Source: Pseudomonas sp. DC1.2
GTDB lineage: Bacteria; Pseudomonadota; Gammaproteobacteria; Pseudomonadales; Pseudomonadaceae
DNA length: 64,000 nucleotides
Assembly: GCF_034351645.1 (NCBI RefSeq)
Contig: NZ_CP133782.1
Location: forward strand, 935,001-999,000
Direction of reading: 5' to 3'
The position numbers and the translations under genes were made by a program. Shown here piece by piece: positions 49,128 to 58,243 of the stretch; the stretch's first letter is position 1; each line of letters begins with the position of its first letter. Below the pieces are notes generated by a model, which searched no databases, was not told where the DNA came from, and saw nothing but the letters and a program-made list of their open reading frames with translations.

Positions 49128-50432
49128 ATGAACCTCGATTCAACGGCGCCAACGCTGGTTTATCTGTCCGGCTTTGGCAACGAATTCAGCAGCGAAGCGT
49201 TGCCCGGCGCACTGCCCATCGGCCAGAACTCCCCGCAAAAAGCCCCTTATGGCCTTTACACCGAATTGTTCTCCGGTACCGCATTCACGATGGTCCGCAG
49301 CGAAGCGCGCAGGACCTGGATGTACCGGATTCAGCCGTCAGCCAATCACCCGGCATTCGTCAAACTTGATCGACAACTGGCTGGCGGTCCGTTGGGTGAA
49401 GTTACCCCCAATCGTCTGCGCTGGAACCCATTGGAGATGCCTGAGGAACCGACCGATTTCATCGATGGGCTGGTGAGCATGGCCGCTAACTCGAGCGCTG
49501 AAAAGCCGTCCGGCATCAGCATTTATACCTACCGTGCCAACCGCTCTATGGAGCGGGTGTTCTTCAACGCCGATGGCGAGTGGCTGGTGGTGCCGGAGCT
49601 GGGCCGTCTGCGCATCGCCACCGAGCTGGGGGTGCTGGAGCTGGAACCGCTGGAAATCGCTGTGCTGCCACGCGGCCTGAAATTCCGTATCGAGCTGATT
49701 GACTCTAACGCTCGTGGCTACCTCGCCGAAAATCATGGTGCGCCGCTGCGCCTGCCAGACCTCGGGCCCATCGGCAGCAACGGCTTGGCCAATCCGCGTG
49801 ATTTTCTGACGCCGGTGGCTCATTACGAAAACCTTAAACAACCGACCACGCTGGTGCAGAAGTTTCTTGGCCAGTTGTGGGGTTGCGAGCTTGATCATTC
49901 ACCGCTGAACGTAGTGGCCTGGCACGGTAACAACGTGCCGTATAAATATGACCTGCGCCGTTTCAACACCCTCGGTACGGTCAGTTTCGATCATCCGGAT
50001 CCGTCGATTTTCACGGTCCTGACGTCGCCGACCAGCGTTCACGGTTTGGCCAATCTGGACTTCGTGATCTTCCCTCCGCGCTGGATGGTGGCCGAGAACA
50101 CCTTCCGCCCACCCTGGTTTCACCGCAACCTGATGAACGAGTTCATGGGCCTGATCCAGGGTGCCTACGACGCTAAAGCTGAAGGCTTCGTGCCCGGCGG
50201 TGCGTCGTTACACAGCTGCATGAGTGCCCACGGTCCTGATGGCGAAACTTGCACCAAGGCTATCAACGCCGAGCTCGCACCGGCAAAGATCGACAACACC
50301 ATGGCCTTCATGTTTGAGACCAGCCAAGTTTTGCGTCCGAGCCGTTTTGCCCTTGATTGCCCGCAACTGCAAAATAATTACGATGCCTGCTGGGCCTCGC
50401 TGCCCACCACTTTCGACGCGACCCGGAGATAA
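49128..50432 (+). CDS. hmgA: Homogentisate 1,2-dioxygenase HmgA
   Basis: A 434-residue Fe(II) dioxygenase cleaving the ring of homogentisate to maleylacetoacetate. The N-terminus [19 protein letters not shown] and the C-terminal [19 protein letters not shown] are family signatures; iron ligands (two His and a Glu) fall in the region [20 protein letters not shown] and after. ATG 49128 has CAGGAGG in front; the longer frame is not used. First gene of hmgA-fah-mai. Confidence 0.97.
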   Translation: MNLDSTAPTLVYLSGFGNEFSSEALPGALPIGQNSPQKAPYGLYTELFSGTAFTMVRSEARRTWMYRIQPSANHPAFVKLDRQLAGGPLGEVTPNRLRWNPLEMPEEPTDFIDGLVSMAANSSAEKPSGISIYTYRANRSMERVFFNADGEWLVVPELGRLRIATELGVLELEPLEIAVLPRGLKFRIELIDSNARGYLAENHGAPLRLPDLGPIGSNGLANPRDFLTPVAHYENLKQPTTLVQKFLGQLWGCELDHSPLNVVAWHGNNVPYKYDLRRFNTLGTVSFDHPDPSIFTVLTSPTSVHGLANLDFVIFPPRWMVAENTFRPPWFHRNLMNEFMGLIQGAYDAKAEGFVPGGASLHSCMSAHGPDGETCTKAINAELAPAKIDNTMAFMFETSQVLRPSRFALDCPQLQNNYDACWASLPTTFDATRR

Positions 50433-50435
50433 CTC

Positions 50436-51740
50436 ATGACTCAGACTTCCGCCCTGCTTAGCTGGGTTGCCTCTGCCAACGGTCACGCCGACTTCCCGCT
50501 GCAAAACCTGCCCCTGGGCGTGTTCAGCGTGAAGGGCGCTGCGCCCCGCAGCGGTGTGGCCATTGGCGAACACATTTTCGATCTCGAAGCGGCGCTGGAT
50601 GCCGGCCTGTTCGACGGTGCCGCGCGAACGACGGTTGAAGCCACCCGTGGTGGGCAACTGAATGCATTCTTCGAACTGGGCCGCGACGCTCGCGTTGCCC
50701 TTCGCGAACGCCTGCTTGAACTGCTGAAACAGGGCAGCACCCTGCGCGGCAAAATCGAAGCCCAGGGTGCAACGCTGCTGCCACTGGCGGCGGATTGCAC
50801 GATGCACCTGCCGGCGAAAATCAACGACTACACCGACTTCTACGTCGGCATTGAACACGCACAAAATGTCGGCAAACTGTTCCGTCCCGACAACCCGCTG
50901 TTGCCGAACTACAAGTACGTGCCGATCGGCTACCACGGCCGCGCCTCAACCATTCGCCCGTCCGGCACCGAGGTACGTCGACCGAAAGGCCAGACCCTGC
51001 CGGCAGGCCAGACCGAGCCAACGTTTGGTCCGTGCGCGCGCCTGGACTATGAATTGGAGCTGGGTATCTGGATCGGTCAGGGCAACGCCATGGGCGACTC
51101 GATCGCTATTGGCGAGGCAGCGGATCATATCGCCGGTTTCTGCCTGCTCAACGACTGGTCGGCACGGGACATTCAGGCCTGGGAATACCAGCCGCTGGGG
51201 CCGTTTTTGTCGAAGAGCTTTATCACCAGCATTTCGCCATGGGTGGTCACCGCCGAGGCGCTTGAACCGTTCCGTCGCGCTCAACCGGCGCGCCCGCAAG
51301 GTGATCCTCAGCCGCTGTCGTACCTTTTCGACACTCGCGATCAAGCCACGGGCGCTTTTGACATCGAACTGGAAGTGCTGCTGCTGACCGAAACCATGCG
51401 TCAGCAAAACCTGCCCGCCGAACGCCTGACACTCAGCAACACCCAGCACATGTACTGGACCGTGGCGCAGCTGGTGGCGCACCACAGCGTCAACGGTTGC
51501 CAGTTGCAAGCCGGTGACCTGTTCGGCTCCGGCACCTTGTCCGGTCCTGAAAGTGGCCAGTTTGGCAGCCTTCTGGAAATCACCGAGGGCGGTAAAAAGC
51601 CAATTCAATTAGCCTCGGGTGAAGTGCGCAAGTTCCTGGAGGATGGCGACGAAGTTATCCTGCGCGCTCGATGCCGCCGCGACGGTTTCGTCTCCATCGG
51701 TTTTGGCGAATGCCGTGGCACCGTGCTGTCGGCGCGTTAA
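50436..51740 (+). CDS. fahA: Fumarylacetoacetase
   Basis: A 434-residue FAH enzyme, last step of tyrosine/homogentisate degradation, giving fumarate and acetoacetate. The metal-binding and catalytic core shows DYTDFYVGIEHAQNVG, YHGRASTIRPSG, DYELELGIWIG and LNDWSARDIQAWEY. The N-terminal SH3-like part is normal. It starts 3 bases after the hmgA stop and maiA follows 12 bases later. Confidence 0.96.
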   Translation: MTQTSALLSWVASANGHADFPLQNLPLGVFSVKGAAPRSGVAIGEHIFDLEAALDAGLFDGAARTTVEATRGGQLNAFFELGRDARVALRERLLELLKQGSTLRGKIEAQGATLLPLAADCTMHLPAKINDYTDFYVGIEHAQNVGKLFRPDNPLLPNYKYVPIGYHGRASTIRPSGTEVRRPKGQTLPAGQTEPTFGPCARLDYELELGIWIGQGNAMGDSIAIGEAADHIAGFCLLNDWSARDIQAWEYQPLGPFLSKSFITSISPWVVTAEALEPFRRAQPARPQGDPQPLSYLFDTRDQATGAFDIELEVLLLTETMRQQNLPAERLTLSNTQHMYWTVAQLVAHHSVNGCQLQAGDLFGSGTLSGPESGQFGSLLEITEGGKKPIQLASGEVRKFLEDGDEVILRARCRRDGFVSIGFGECRGTVLSAR

Positions 51741-51752
51741 GAGGACTGCGTC

Positions 51753-52391
51753 ATGGAACTCTATACCTACTACCGTTCGACGTCGTCTTACCGGGTGCGC
51801 ATCGCCTTGGCGCTCAAAGGTCTGGACTACCAGGCCCTGCCGATCAACCTGATTTCGCCGCCGGGTGGCGAGCACCGGCAGCCGCCGTACCTGTCCGTCA
51901 ACCCGCAAGGTCGAGTGCCGGCGTTGCGCACTGACGAAGGCGAGTTGCTGATTCAGTCACCGGCGATCATCGAATACCTGGAAGAGCGTTATCCACAGGC
52001 ACCGCTGCTGTCCAAGGCCCTTGCCGCTCGGGCTCACGAGCGCGGTGTCGCGGCGGTGATGGGGTGCGACGTGCATCCACTGCACAACGTGAGTGTGCTC
52101 AATAAACTGCGCGAGTGGGGGCATGCCGAACCTCAGGTCGTGGAGTGGATCGGCCACTGGATCAGCCAAGGGCTGGCGACGGTGGAGCAGTGTGTGGGTG
52201 ATCAAGGGTATTGCTTTGGTCCTCAGCCTGGGCTGGCAGAGGTTTATTTGATCCCGCAGTTGTACGCGGCTGAACGCTTCAATATTCCACTTGAAGCGTA
52301 TCCACGCATTCGCCGGGTTGCAGCGTTGGCCGCGGCACACCCGGCCTTCATCAAGGCGCATCCGGCAAACCAGCCTGACACCCCGCAGTAA
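51753..52391 (+). CDS. maiA: Maleylacetoacetate isomerase MaiA
   Basis: A 212-residue zeta-class glutathione transferase converting maleylacetoacetate to fumarylacetoacetate with glutathione. The N-terminal thioredoxin fold contains the catalytic SSYRVRIALALKG, and QSPAIIEYLEERYP. Third gene of the homogentisate operon, downstream of the fumarylacetoacetase that uses its product. Confidence 0.94.
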   Translation: MELYTYYRSTSSYRVRIALALKGLDYQALPINLISPPGGEHRQPPYLSVNPQGRVPALRTDEGELLIQSPAIIEYLEERYPQAPLLSKALAARAHERGVAAVMGCDVHPLHNVSVLNKLREWGHAEPQVVEWIGHWISQGLATVEQCVGDQGYCFGPQPGLAEVYLIPQLYAAERFNIPLEAYPRIRRVAALAAAHPAFIKAHPANQPDTPQ

Positions 52392-52430
52392 CGCTGCATA
52401 AAACTATAAAAACAAAACAGGTACCTTGCG

Positions 52431-53789
52431 ATGCACAACCAGATTGCCAGCTTTCGGGCGGCACTCGACGCCCGTCCTGTGTCCCGTTATCAGTGGTTAC
52501 TCCTTTTGTTGCTGGCGTTGTTGCTGGTGACCGATGGTTATGACGCACAAGTTCTGGGCTATGTGGTGCCCGCCCTGGCCCAGGACTGGGGCCTGGAAAA
52601 AGCCGCGTTCGGTCCGGTGTTCAGCGCCAACCTGCTGGGCCTGACGCTGGGCTCGCTGGCGGTGACACCGTTGGCTGATCGCTTCGGTGTGCGACGGATT
52701 CTGCTGTGCTGCGTGTTGATCTACGCCTGCCTCACTGTGTTGATGGTCTTCGCTGACTCCCTGAACACGCTGATGGCCGCCCGTTTCATTTGCGGCATCG
52801 GCATGGGCGGGGCGATGCCGAGCGCTATGGCGTTGATGTCGGAATATTCACCACCGCGTCTGCGGACCTTGATGGTGACCCTGGCCGCCTGCGGATTTTC
52901 CTTGGGCGGGGCGGCGGGCGGATTTGTCGCCGCCGGGTTCATCGACCGTTTTGGCTGGCAGGCGGTGTTCCTCGCGGGCGGTGTCACGCCGTTGCTGTTG
53001 TTCCCCTTTCTGGCCTGGTTTCTGCCCGAGTCTTTACCGCGTCTGTTGCGTGATGCGCCGCCTTATGCACGGTTGCGTAAAGTCACGGCGCACATGCTGC
53101 CTGATTGGCAACCGCCCGCCGTGTCGATGGCGCAAAACCAGCAGGAGCACGGCAGCAACTTGACGGTAGTGGAGCTGTTCCGTAACGGCTATGCACGGCC
53201 GACCTTGCTGATCTGGGCAACTTTTTTCGTCAGCTTGATTCTGCTGTATTTCATGATCAGTTGGCTGCCGTCGCTGTTGCTGGAAAGTGGCTTGAGTCTC
53301 AATGAGGCTAATCTGGTGACCTCGATGTTCCTGTTCGCGGGGACTGTCGGCGCCATCTGCATGGCCTGGTTTGCCGACCGCCTCAAAAGCAAGGTGCGAC
53401 TGCTGTCGTGCGTGTTGGCCGCGGCGGCGGTGTGTACGATTCTGCTGGGCCTAAACCATGACAATCCCCGTTATCTGGTGGCCAGTGTGTTTGCCGCCGG
53501 GTTCTGCATCATCGGCGGGCAACTGACCCTCAACGCATTCACCAGTAATTTTTACCCGGCTCAGGTGCGCGCCACGGGGACCGGCTGGGCACTGGGTGTG
53601 GGGCGTTTCGGTTCGATCCTCGGCCCCTTGTTTGGCGGCCTGTTACTGGCGATGCACCTACCGGTGCAGCAGATTTTTTTCTTCTGTGCGATTCCAGCGG
53701 TCATTGCGGCGTTATTCATCATTCAGGTGCGTTCGCCCGGCGATGCAACTCCGGCTGCTTTTGGGCAGAAGGCTGTTCACGATGCCTGA
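52431..53789 (+). CDS. MFS aromatic acid:H+ symporter (AAHS family)
   Basis: A 452-residue 12-helix transporter. The DGYDAQVLGYVVPALAQDW segment in helix 1 and the GIGMGGAMPSAMALMSEY motif are typical of the AAHS family (PcaK, BenK, MhpT). Position at the end of the homogentisate operon suggests import of homogentisate or a related aromatic acid, but a broader role is possible. A 40-base gap from maiA. Confidence 0.85.
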   Translation: MHNQIASFRAALDARPVSRYQWLLLLLLALLLVTDGYDAQVLGYVVPALAQDWGLEKAAFGPVFSANLLGLTLGSLAVTPLADRFGVRRILLCCVLIYACLTVLMVFADSLNTLMAARFICGIGMGGAMPSAMALMSEYSPPRLRTLMVTLAACGFSLGGAAGGFVAAGFIDRFGWQAVFLAGGVTPLLLFPFLAWFLPESLPRLLRDAPPYARLRKVTAHMLPDWQPPAVSMAQNQQEHGSNLTVVELFRNGYARPTLLIWATFFVSLILLYFMISWLPSLLLESGLSLNEANLVTSMFLFAGTVGAICMAWFADRLKSKVRLLSCVLAAAAVCTILLGLNHDNPRYLVASVFAAGFCIIGGQLTLNAFTSNFYPAQVRATGTGWALGVGRFGSILGPLFGGLLLAMHLPVQQIFFFCAIPAVIAALFIIQVRSPGDATPAAFGQKAVHDA

Positions 53790-53861
53790 GAAAAAACGCG
53801 TATTTTTCTACGGGGCCGAGGCGCCTGCATCAAGAGCCGACAGGCTCACACGGGCACACGA

Positions 53862-54665
53862 TCAGTGGACAACGGAGTTGGGCGGCAGGTGCCCCAATCG
53901 TTCAGTCAGGCGAAGCCGCTGGATCGGGTCGTCGCTGAGCAGCAGCGCATGTTCCAGGTCAAAGCGCTCGGCGTTCGGGCAATCCAGACGCTGATAGAGG
54001 CTGGCCCTGGCGAGGTAATCGGCCGCGTTGGCGTTGCCCAGTTCCAACACTCGTTCGGCATCCACCAGGGCGCCAATATAGTCCTCGTGGGACAAGTGCA
54101 ATTGGCGCAGGTTACGCGACAGGCGTTGCAGCATGTGCGCCGGCTCTGCCGTCAGCAGATGTTCGGTGCCCAGTTTCAGGTTCGGTCCGTACTGGCGTTG
54201 CAGCAGCTCGCGGCAATCGTTTGGATAAAGACGGCGTCCACCGCACGGGTCTAGCAGATGATCGGCGCCGGGTACCCGCAGCAGGAAATGCCCCGGAAAA
54301 TTGACGCCGACCATCGGGATCTCCAGGCGCCGGGCCAGTTCCAGAGCAATCAGTCCCAACGACAGCGGCTGACCCCGCTTGCGCTCCAATACTTTATTGA
54401 TCAGTGCCACCTGCGGGCGCAACGGCGTGAAGTCGTCCTGGGCGAATCCGAGGTCATTCATGCGGCGCAACAAGGGCTGGGCCAACTCGCTGACGGGCAG
54501 CATCGGCAGGCCACAACTGACCCGTTGTTGCAGGTCCTTGAAGTTAGCCAGCAGCGCCTCGGGATCGACCTGAAGGTCGTGCTCGACCGCAATCCACAGC
54601 GCCGCCTCAAACAGAGCGGGTGGTGAACGTTGCAGACAATCGAAAAAACGTTGGCGCGGGGTCAT
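53862..54665 (-). CDS. SirB1-family transglutaminase-like/TPR protein
   Basis: A 267-residue cytosolic protein. Transglutaminase-like domain about 30-180 with FPGHFLLRVPG and LDPCGGRRLYPNDC, then a TPR-like C-terminus (LERALLLSDDPIQRLR-type repeats). The SirB1 family is conserved in gammaproteobacteria, function unclear. Start ATG at 54665; a TTG one codon upstream is alternative. Confidence 0.85.
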   Translation of the reverse strand: MTPRQRFFDCLQRSPPALFEAALWIAVEHDLQVDPEALLANFKDLQQRVSCGLPMLPVSELAQPLLRRMNDLGFAQDDFTPLRPQVALINKVLERKRGQPLSLGLIALELARRLEIPMVGVNFPGHFLLRVPGADHLLDPCGGRRLYPNDCRELLQRQYGPNLKLGTEHLLTAEPAHMLQRLSRNLRQLHLSHEDYIGALVDAERVLELGNANAADYLARASLYQRLDCPNAERFDLEHALLLSDDPIQRLRLTERLGHLPPNSVVH

Positions 54666-54808
54666 CAAAATCTCCGGGCAATGCCTCGTTTTAGCCCGGT
54701 CACCGGCATTCGTCCAGTGCTGTACACATCCCGTCGCAGGTTATGTCCGAATGCCTGTTTCGCGGTCGCGCTTATTCCGGTGCGCTCCAGCAAATTTTGG
54801 GTGCGCGC

Positions 54809-54815
54809 CTATACT
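54809..54815 (+). promoter_or_regulatory. Stationary-phase-type -10 element ahead of the leucine dehydrogenase gene
   Basis: CTATACT, the preferred -10 of RpoS promoters, lies 34 bases ahead of the ATG, with no good -35. Sequence inspection only. Confidence 0.4.
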
Positions 54816-54848
54816 GGCGACTACAAGAAGTGATTCGGGAGGTCGACG

Positions 54849-55868
54849 ATGTTCGCTCTCATGCAAAGCACTCGCCTTGAGTCGCTCCACCTGAGCGTCG
54901 ACCCGGCCACCGGGTTGAGGGCGGTCATTGCCATTCATAACAGCCGCTTGGGGCCTGCCCTGGGAGGATGCCGCTACCTTGCCTACCCTTCAGACGAATC
55001 TGCCGTCGAGGATGCTGTGCGCCTGGCTCAGGGCATGAGTTACAAGGCGGCGCTGGCGGGTCTGGCCCAGGGCGGCGGCGTTGCAGTGATTGTGCGTCCC
55101 GTGCATGTGGAAAACCGTGCCGCGCTGTTCGAAGCGTTCGGACGCTGCATCAATCAACTCGACGGTCGCTATATCACCGCTATCGACAGTGGGACTTCGG
55201 TGGCGGACATGGATTGCATTGCCCAACAGACTCAACACGTCACCAGCACCACCTCGGCGGGCGACCCGGCACCGCATGCCGCCATGGGCGTGTTCGCCGG
55301 TATTCGCAGTACCGCGATGGCCCGCCTTGGCAGTGATAACCTCGAAGGCCTGCGCGTGGCCATTCAGGGACTGGGCAATGTTGGTTATGCGTTAGCCGAG
55401 CAATTGCATGCCGCCGGGGCCGAATTGCTGGTCAGCGACATCGATCATGGCAAGGTGCAACTGGCCATGGAGCAACTGGGCGCCCACCCGATCGCCAATG
55501 ACGCATTGCTCAGTACCCCGTGTGACATTCTTGCGCCGTGCGGCCTGGGGGGTGTGCTCAATAGCCATACGGTGACGCAATTGCGTTGCTCGGCGGTGGC
55601 CGGGTCGGCGAACAACCAACTGACTCACCTGGACGTCGCTGATCAACTCGAACGGCGGGGCATTCTGTATGCGCCAGACTACGTGATCAATGCCGGCGCG
55701 TTGATCTATGTTTCGCTCAAACATCGTGGGGAAGCGTTATCGACCATTACGGCGCATCTTTCAAAAATCAGCTCACGGCTGACCGAGGTCTTCGCTCACG
55801 CTCAGGCTGAAAAACGCTCACCGGCGCGAGTGGCAGATGAGTTGGCCGAGAGGGTGTTGTATCGGTGA
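54849..55868 (+). CDS. ldh: Leucine dehydrogenase-like protein lacking catalytic lysine
   Basis: A 339-residue Glu/Leu/Phe/Val dehydrogenase family member. N-domain GPALGGCRYLAYPS, then LAQGMSYKAALAGLAQGGGVAV: Lys66 of the substrate site is kept but the family catalytic lysine (GGGKA) is Val78 here. The Rossmann domain (GLGNVGYALAEQL) is intact and DSGTSVADMD is present. Family enzymes deaminate branched-chain amino acids with NAD. Loss of the catalytic lysine should abolish or change the reaction, so a sequence error or a binding role cannot be excluded. Confidence 0.85.
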   Translation: MFALMQSTRLESLHLSVDPATGLRAVIAIHNSRLGPALGGCRYLAYPSDESAVEDAVRLAQGMSYKAALAGLAQGGGVAVIVRPVHVENRAALFEAFGRCINQLDGRYITAIDSGTSVADMDCIAQQTQHVTSTTSAGDPAPHAAMGVFAGIRSTAMARLGSDNLEGLRVAIQGLGNVGYALAEQLHAAGAELLVSDIDHGKVQLAMEQLGAHPIANDALLSTPCDILAPCGLGGVLNSHTVTQLRCSAVAGSANNQLTHLDVADQLERRGILYAPDYVINAGALIYVSLKHRGEALSTITAHLSKISSRLTEVFAHAQAEKRSPARVADELAERVLYR

Positions 55869-55887
55869 GTTGATGCCTGCAGGCATT

Positions 55888-55919
55888 AAAAAGGCCCTGA
55901 GCCATTTGACTCAGAGCCT
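55888..55919. terminator. Terminator between the leucine dehydrogenase-like gene and yebG
   Basis: AGGCCCTGAG / CTCAGAGCCT hairpin with one mismatch and A/T runs; the T run is on the minus strand, serving yebG. Confidence 0.65.
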
Positions 55920-55937
55920 ATTCAATTCGGGCGTTGC

Positions 55938-56285
55938 TTATTTGGCGGGCTTTGCTGCTTTCGCAGGTTTGGCCTGAGCGTCGGCGTCTGCTGCCTCGGC
56001 AGGTTCGGCGACAAAAGGTTCAGCGACTTCGGCGGGGGCGGTGAGCAATTCGGACAATGCGTCCGGCTGGCTCTTGAACGCCTTGGCGAACACATCGCGG
56101 TTTTTCGCCATGTAGATCCCTGCTTCTTCCACTTGCTGTTCGGTCAGTGACGGAACAGCTTTTTGCAACACTTCAGCCAGCAATTCAGCCAGTTCGAGCA
56201 TTTTGTCATGACGGTCAGCTTCGGCTTTATCCATGAACAAGCGCTCCAGATCTCGGCTGCTGCGGTATACCACTTCGACGGCCAT
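55938..56285 (-). CDS. yebG: SOS-inducible YebG-family protein
   Basis: A 115-residue YebG protein, DNA damage-inducible in E. coli, function unknown. The conserved core MAVEVVYRSSRDLERLFMDKAEADRHDKMLELAE is at the N-terminus (first ~35 residues); the tail (about 85-115) is Ala/Lys/Pro-rich and disordered. A LexA box lies 44 bases upstream. Confidence 0.92.
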   Translation of the reverse strand: MAVEVVYRSSRDLERLFMDKAEADRHDKMLELAELLAEVLQKAVPSLTEQQVEEAGIYMAKNRDVFAKAFKSQPDALSELLTAPAEVAEPFVAEPAEAADADAQAKPAKAAKPAK

Positions 56286-56602
56286 TCACCACCTCACATG
56301 CCTTCACATTAAGTTGTCTTTGCGACTACTGTATTTATATACAGCTAAAAGGATAAGCGAATCCTTGCCTTTTGGGTAGTGGCTTTTCAATGTAGACCGA
56401 ATTTGGCGTTTGTCAGGTGGACGGGGTCGCTCAAATCGCGAACAGGCTGGCTCCTACAAAGGGTGCGACCAAACGCCACGGCGCGGGTTTTCGGGCATCT
56501 GGCCATCATGTGCAGGCCGCCTCTGGCCTTTTTTCTGCATGCCGAACGATCGTCACGTCCAACCGGCATCATCTGCTCGCATCGAGCTAAGGAAGAATCA
56601 TC
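56286..56602. other. yebG-psiE intergenic region
   Basis: It holds the yebG LexA box at 56329-56344, a REP-like core near 56436-56456 (GCGAACAGGCTGGCTCCTAC) and the psiE leader with AAGGAAG. Short frames in it look like shadows; no gene assigned. Confidence 0.6.
56329..56344 (-). promoter_or_regulatory. LexA SOS box of yebG
   Basis: CTGT-ATTTATAT-ACAG, the exact CTGT-N8-ACAG LexA consensus with the AT-rich centre, 44 bases ahead of the yebG start. Indicates SOS induction. Confidence 0.9.
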
Positions 56603-57103
56603 GTGAAAATCAATTGGGCCGAAAACCTGCGGCAGAACGTTCATCAACTGGCCGAGTCCCTGGGCAACCTGTTCGTCGAGACATTCCACTACATGGCACT
56701 GTTTGCCATCGGCGCCGTCACCGCTTGGGCCGCGGTCATGGAGTTTTTGCAGATGATCGAGGCGGGGCACATCAAGATCGATGACATCCTGCTGCTGTTC
56801 ATCTATCTGGAACTGGGGGCGATGGTCGGGATTTACTTCAAGACCAACCACATGCCGGTGCGCTTCCTGATTTACGTCGCGATCACTGCGTTAACGCGGC
56901 TGCTGATCTCCAACGTGTCGCACCACAACCCGCCCGATATCGGCATCATCTACCTGTGTGGCGGTATTTTGCTGCTGGCGTTTTCGATCTTGGTCGTGCG
57001 CTATGCGTCGTCGCAATTTCCCTCAGTAAAAATTGCACACCCGCAACGCAAAATTGGTGCGGGTTCCGGTGAGCATCCCGAGGTTGAGAAGGGCGAGCTT
57101 TAA
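56603..57103 (+). CDS. psiE: PsiE-family phosphate-starvation-inducible membrane protein
   Basis: A 166-residue PsiE protein with four helices (about 27-50, 58-80, 88-108, 113-135) and a charged, probably cytosolic C-terminus. FKTNHMPVRFLIYVAITALTR is the family signature. GTG start with AAGGAAG 8-12 bases ahead. The role in phosphate starvation is from the E. coli family; no pho box was assigned. Its 3' end overlaps the DUF3509 gene by four bases, convergent. Confidence 0.9.
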   Translation: MKINWAENLRQNVHQLAESLGNLFVETFHYMALFAIGAVTAWAAVMEFLQMIEAGHIKIDDILLLFIYLELGAMVGIYFKTNHMPVRFLIYVAITALTRLLISNVSHHNPPDIGIIYLCGGILLLAFSILVVRYASSQFPSVKIAHPQRKIGAGSGEHPEVEKGEL

Positions 57104-57417
57104 AACCCCATGTAGGGTCGTGAGTGGCCTTTGATTTGAGGCGGTGGCAGTCTGGAATTGTCGCCGTCGGTCATGGCTTCGAGGATCGCCATGGCGCTGT
57201 GACCCTGTTCGATGGCGATGCCGAATTGAATACTTTGAACCAGGCGCTTGAGGCGCTTGGGGTCATTACGTTGTTCGGCGCTGATCATGCGTTTCGCGAC
57301 TACGCGGCCACTGGTGGAAAGGGTCAGCATGATGCTGCCGTCCAGACCCTGAATGCTCAGGTTGATCTGATAGTCCGGTGCAAATGCATCGGTAATAAGC
57401 TGAAAAGGGTTGTCCAT
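57100..57417 (-). CDS. DUF3509-family protein
   Basis: A 105-residue Pseudomonas-restricted small protein. The N-terminus MDNPFQLITDAFAPDYQINLSI and the middle RMISAEQRNDPKRLKRLVQSI are characteristic. Soluble, no Cys, function unknown. Convergent overlap of four bases with psiE. Confidence 0.88.
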   Translation of the reverse strand: MDNPFQLITDAFAPDYQINLSIQGLDGSIMLTLSTSGRVVAKRMISAEQRNDPKRLKRLVQSIQFGIAIEQGHSAMAILEAMTDGDNSRLPPPQIKGHSRPYMGF

Positions 57418-57587
57418 AATGCGTCACCGCTTGGTTAAACCTGCAATTGTTGACCAGCCATGATCGGGTTGGTTCTCAATCCCAGACCATCGGCGTTCCA
57501 TGTTCATGCGCTTTCATCCGTGTCACAGGGGACATAGCAAGGGGCATGCCGGGAAAAGTGTCGAACAATAAACGCGGCAAAAAAGAG

Positions 57588-57610
57588 GCGGACCCTGCGG
57601 TCCGCGTTCT
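57588..57610. terminator. Bidirectional terminator downstream of nothing annotated
   Basis: GCGGACC-CTGC-GGTCCGC extended by AAAGA/TTCTTT flanks. It could end an unannotated plus-strand RNA that begins upstream of 57588, or a minus-strand one. Confidence 0.7.
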
Positions 57611-57830
57611 TTTTGCCTGCCCGTTTCGGGGCATGAATGAGGTAACGATCGCCGACGGTGCAAGCAAAACGATCAGGCCCCTTCGCTGTGTAACTTTCTA
57701 AATTGCGAAAAGTTCTGGCGGTTGAGAAGCGGTGGATAGGTTGGTTTTAGCCTCTCCCTAGACCGGCTGGCGTTTAACGGCACAGGCACCTGTTGGGGGT
57801 ACATCGGGTGGCGACCTGTCCAATAAACGG

Positions 57831-57851
57831 GGCTCAAAAGGAGTTTGAGCC
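57831..57851 (+). ncRNA. Candidate structured RNA with AGGAG loop (Rsm-type motif)
   Basis: GGCTCAAA (57831-57838), loop AGGAG, TTTGAGCC (57844-57851). AGGA/GGA in a hairpin loop is the RsmA/CsrA binding pattern. Further GGA motifs lie in following stems up to 57970. The ends of any RNA are not defined, no GacA upstream box (TGTAAG-type) was seen, so this is only a candidate. Confidence 0.3.
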
Positions 57852-58243
57852 TGGTCAAGAATGAGTGGGATAAAAGAAAAGCCGCAAGGATTGAGGCTGG
57901 AACGCTGACCGACTATTTGATCGGTCACCAGAGCGACAAGTGGATGCGAGCTCTGGCAGGACATCCCTTTAAGTGCGATGCCCCCTGAAACCGTTGGGCT
58001 CAGCGCTTGCCGGTGCAGCAGCAGACAGGCGTAATTGTGACAAACAGTCGAGGCGACCCAACTCCCGACCTTAACAGCGCTTTTGGCCGTTGTCCGGCTT
58101 TTTCTGCGAATCAACATTTATCTTTTTTTAGGGGTTGAAATGTTTGGCGAGCAGACCGATTGTGTAAGTAAGAGGTCACGGTGATGACGCCCAAGGGCTA
58201 GCCGACCGGCCTCTCGCGAGCTAGCTGAAATAAGGGATGAACT

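Larger units (their letters stand above)
57418..58243. other. 826-base gene-free stretch with RNA-like structure
   Basis: Frames here lack family resemblance. Structured elements seen on the plus strand are: a bidirectional terminator hairpin (57588-57610), a perfect 8-bp hairpin with an AGGAG loop (57831-57851), a GACCGA/TCGGTC hairpin (57908-57927), and a CAGAGC/GCTCTG stem enclosing GTGGATG (57931-57957). Seven GGA trinucleotides occur between 57730 and 57970. These are candidate small RNAs, unproven. Confidence 0.5.
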
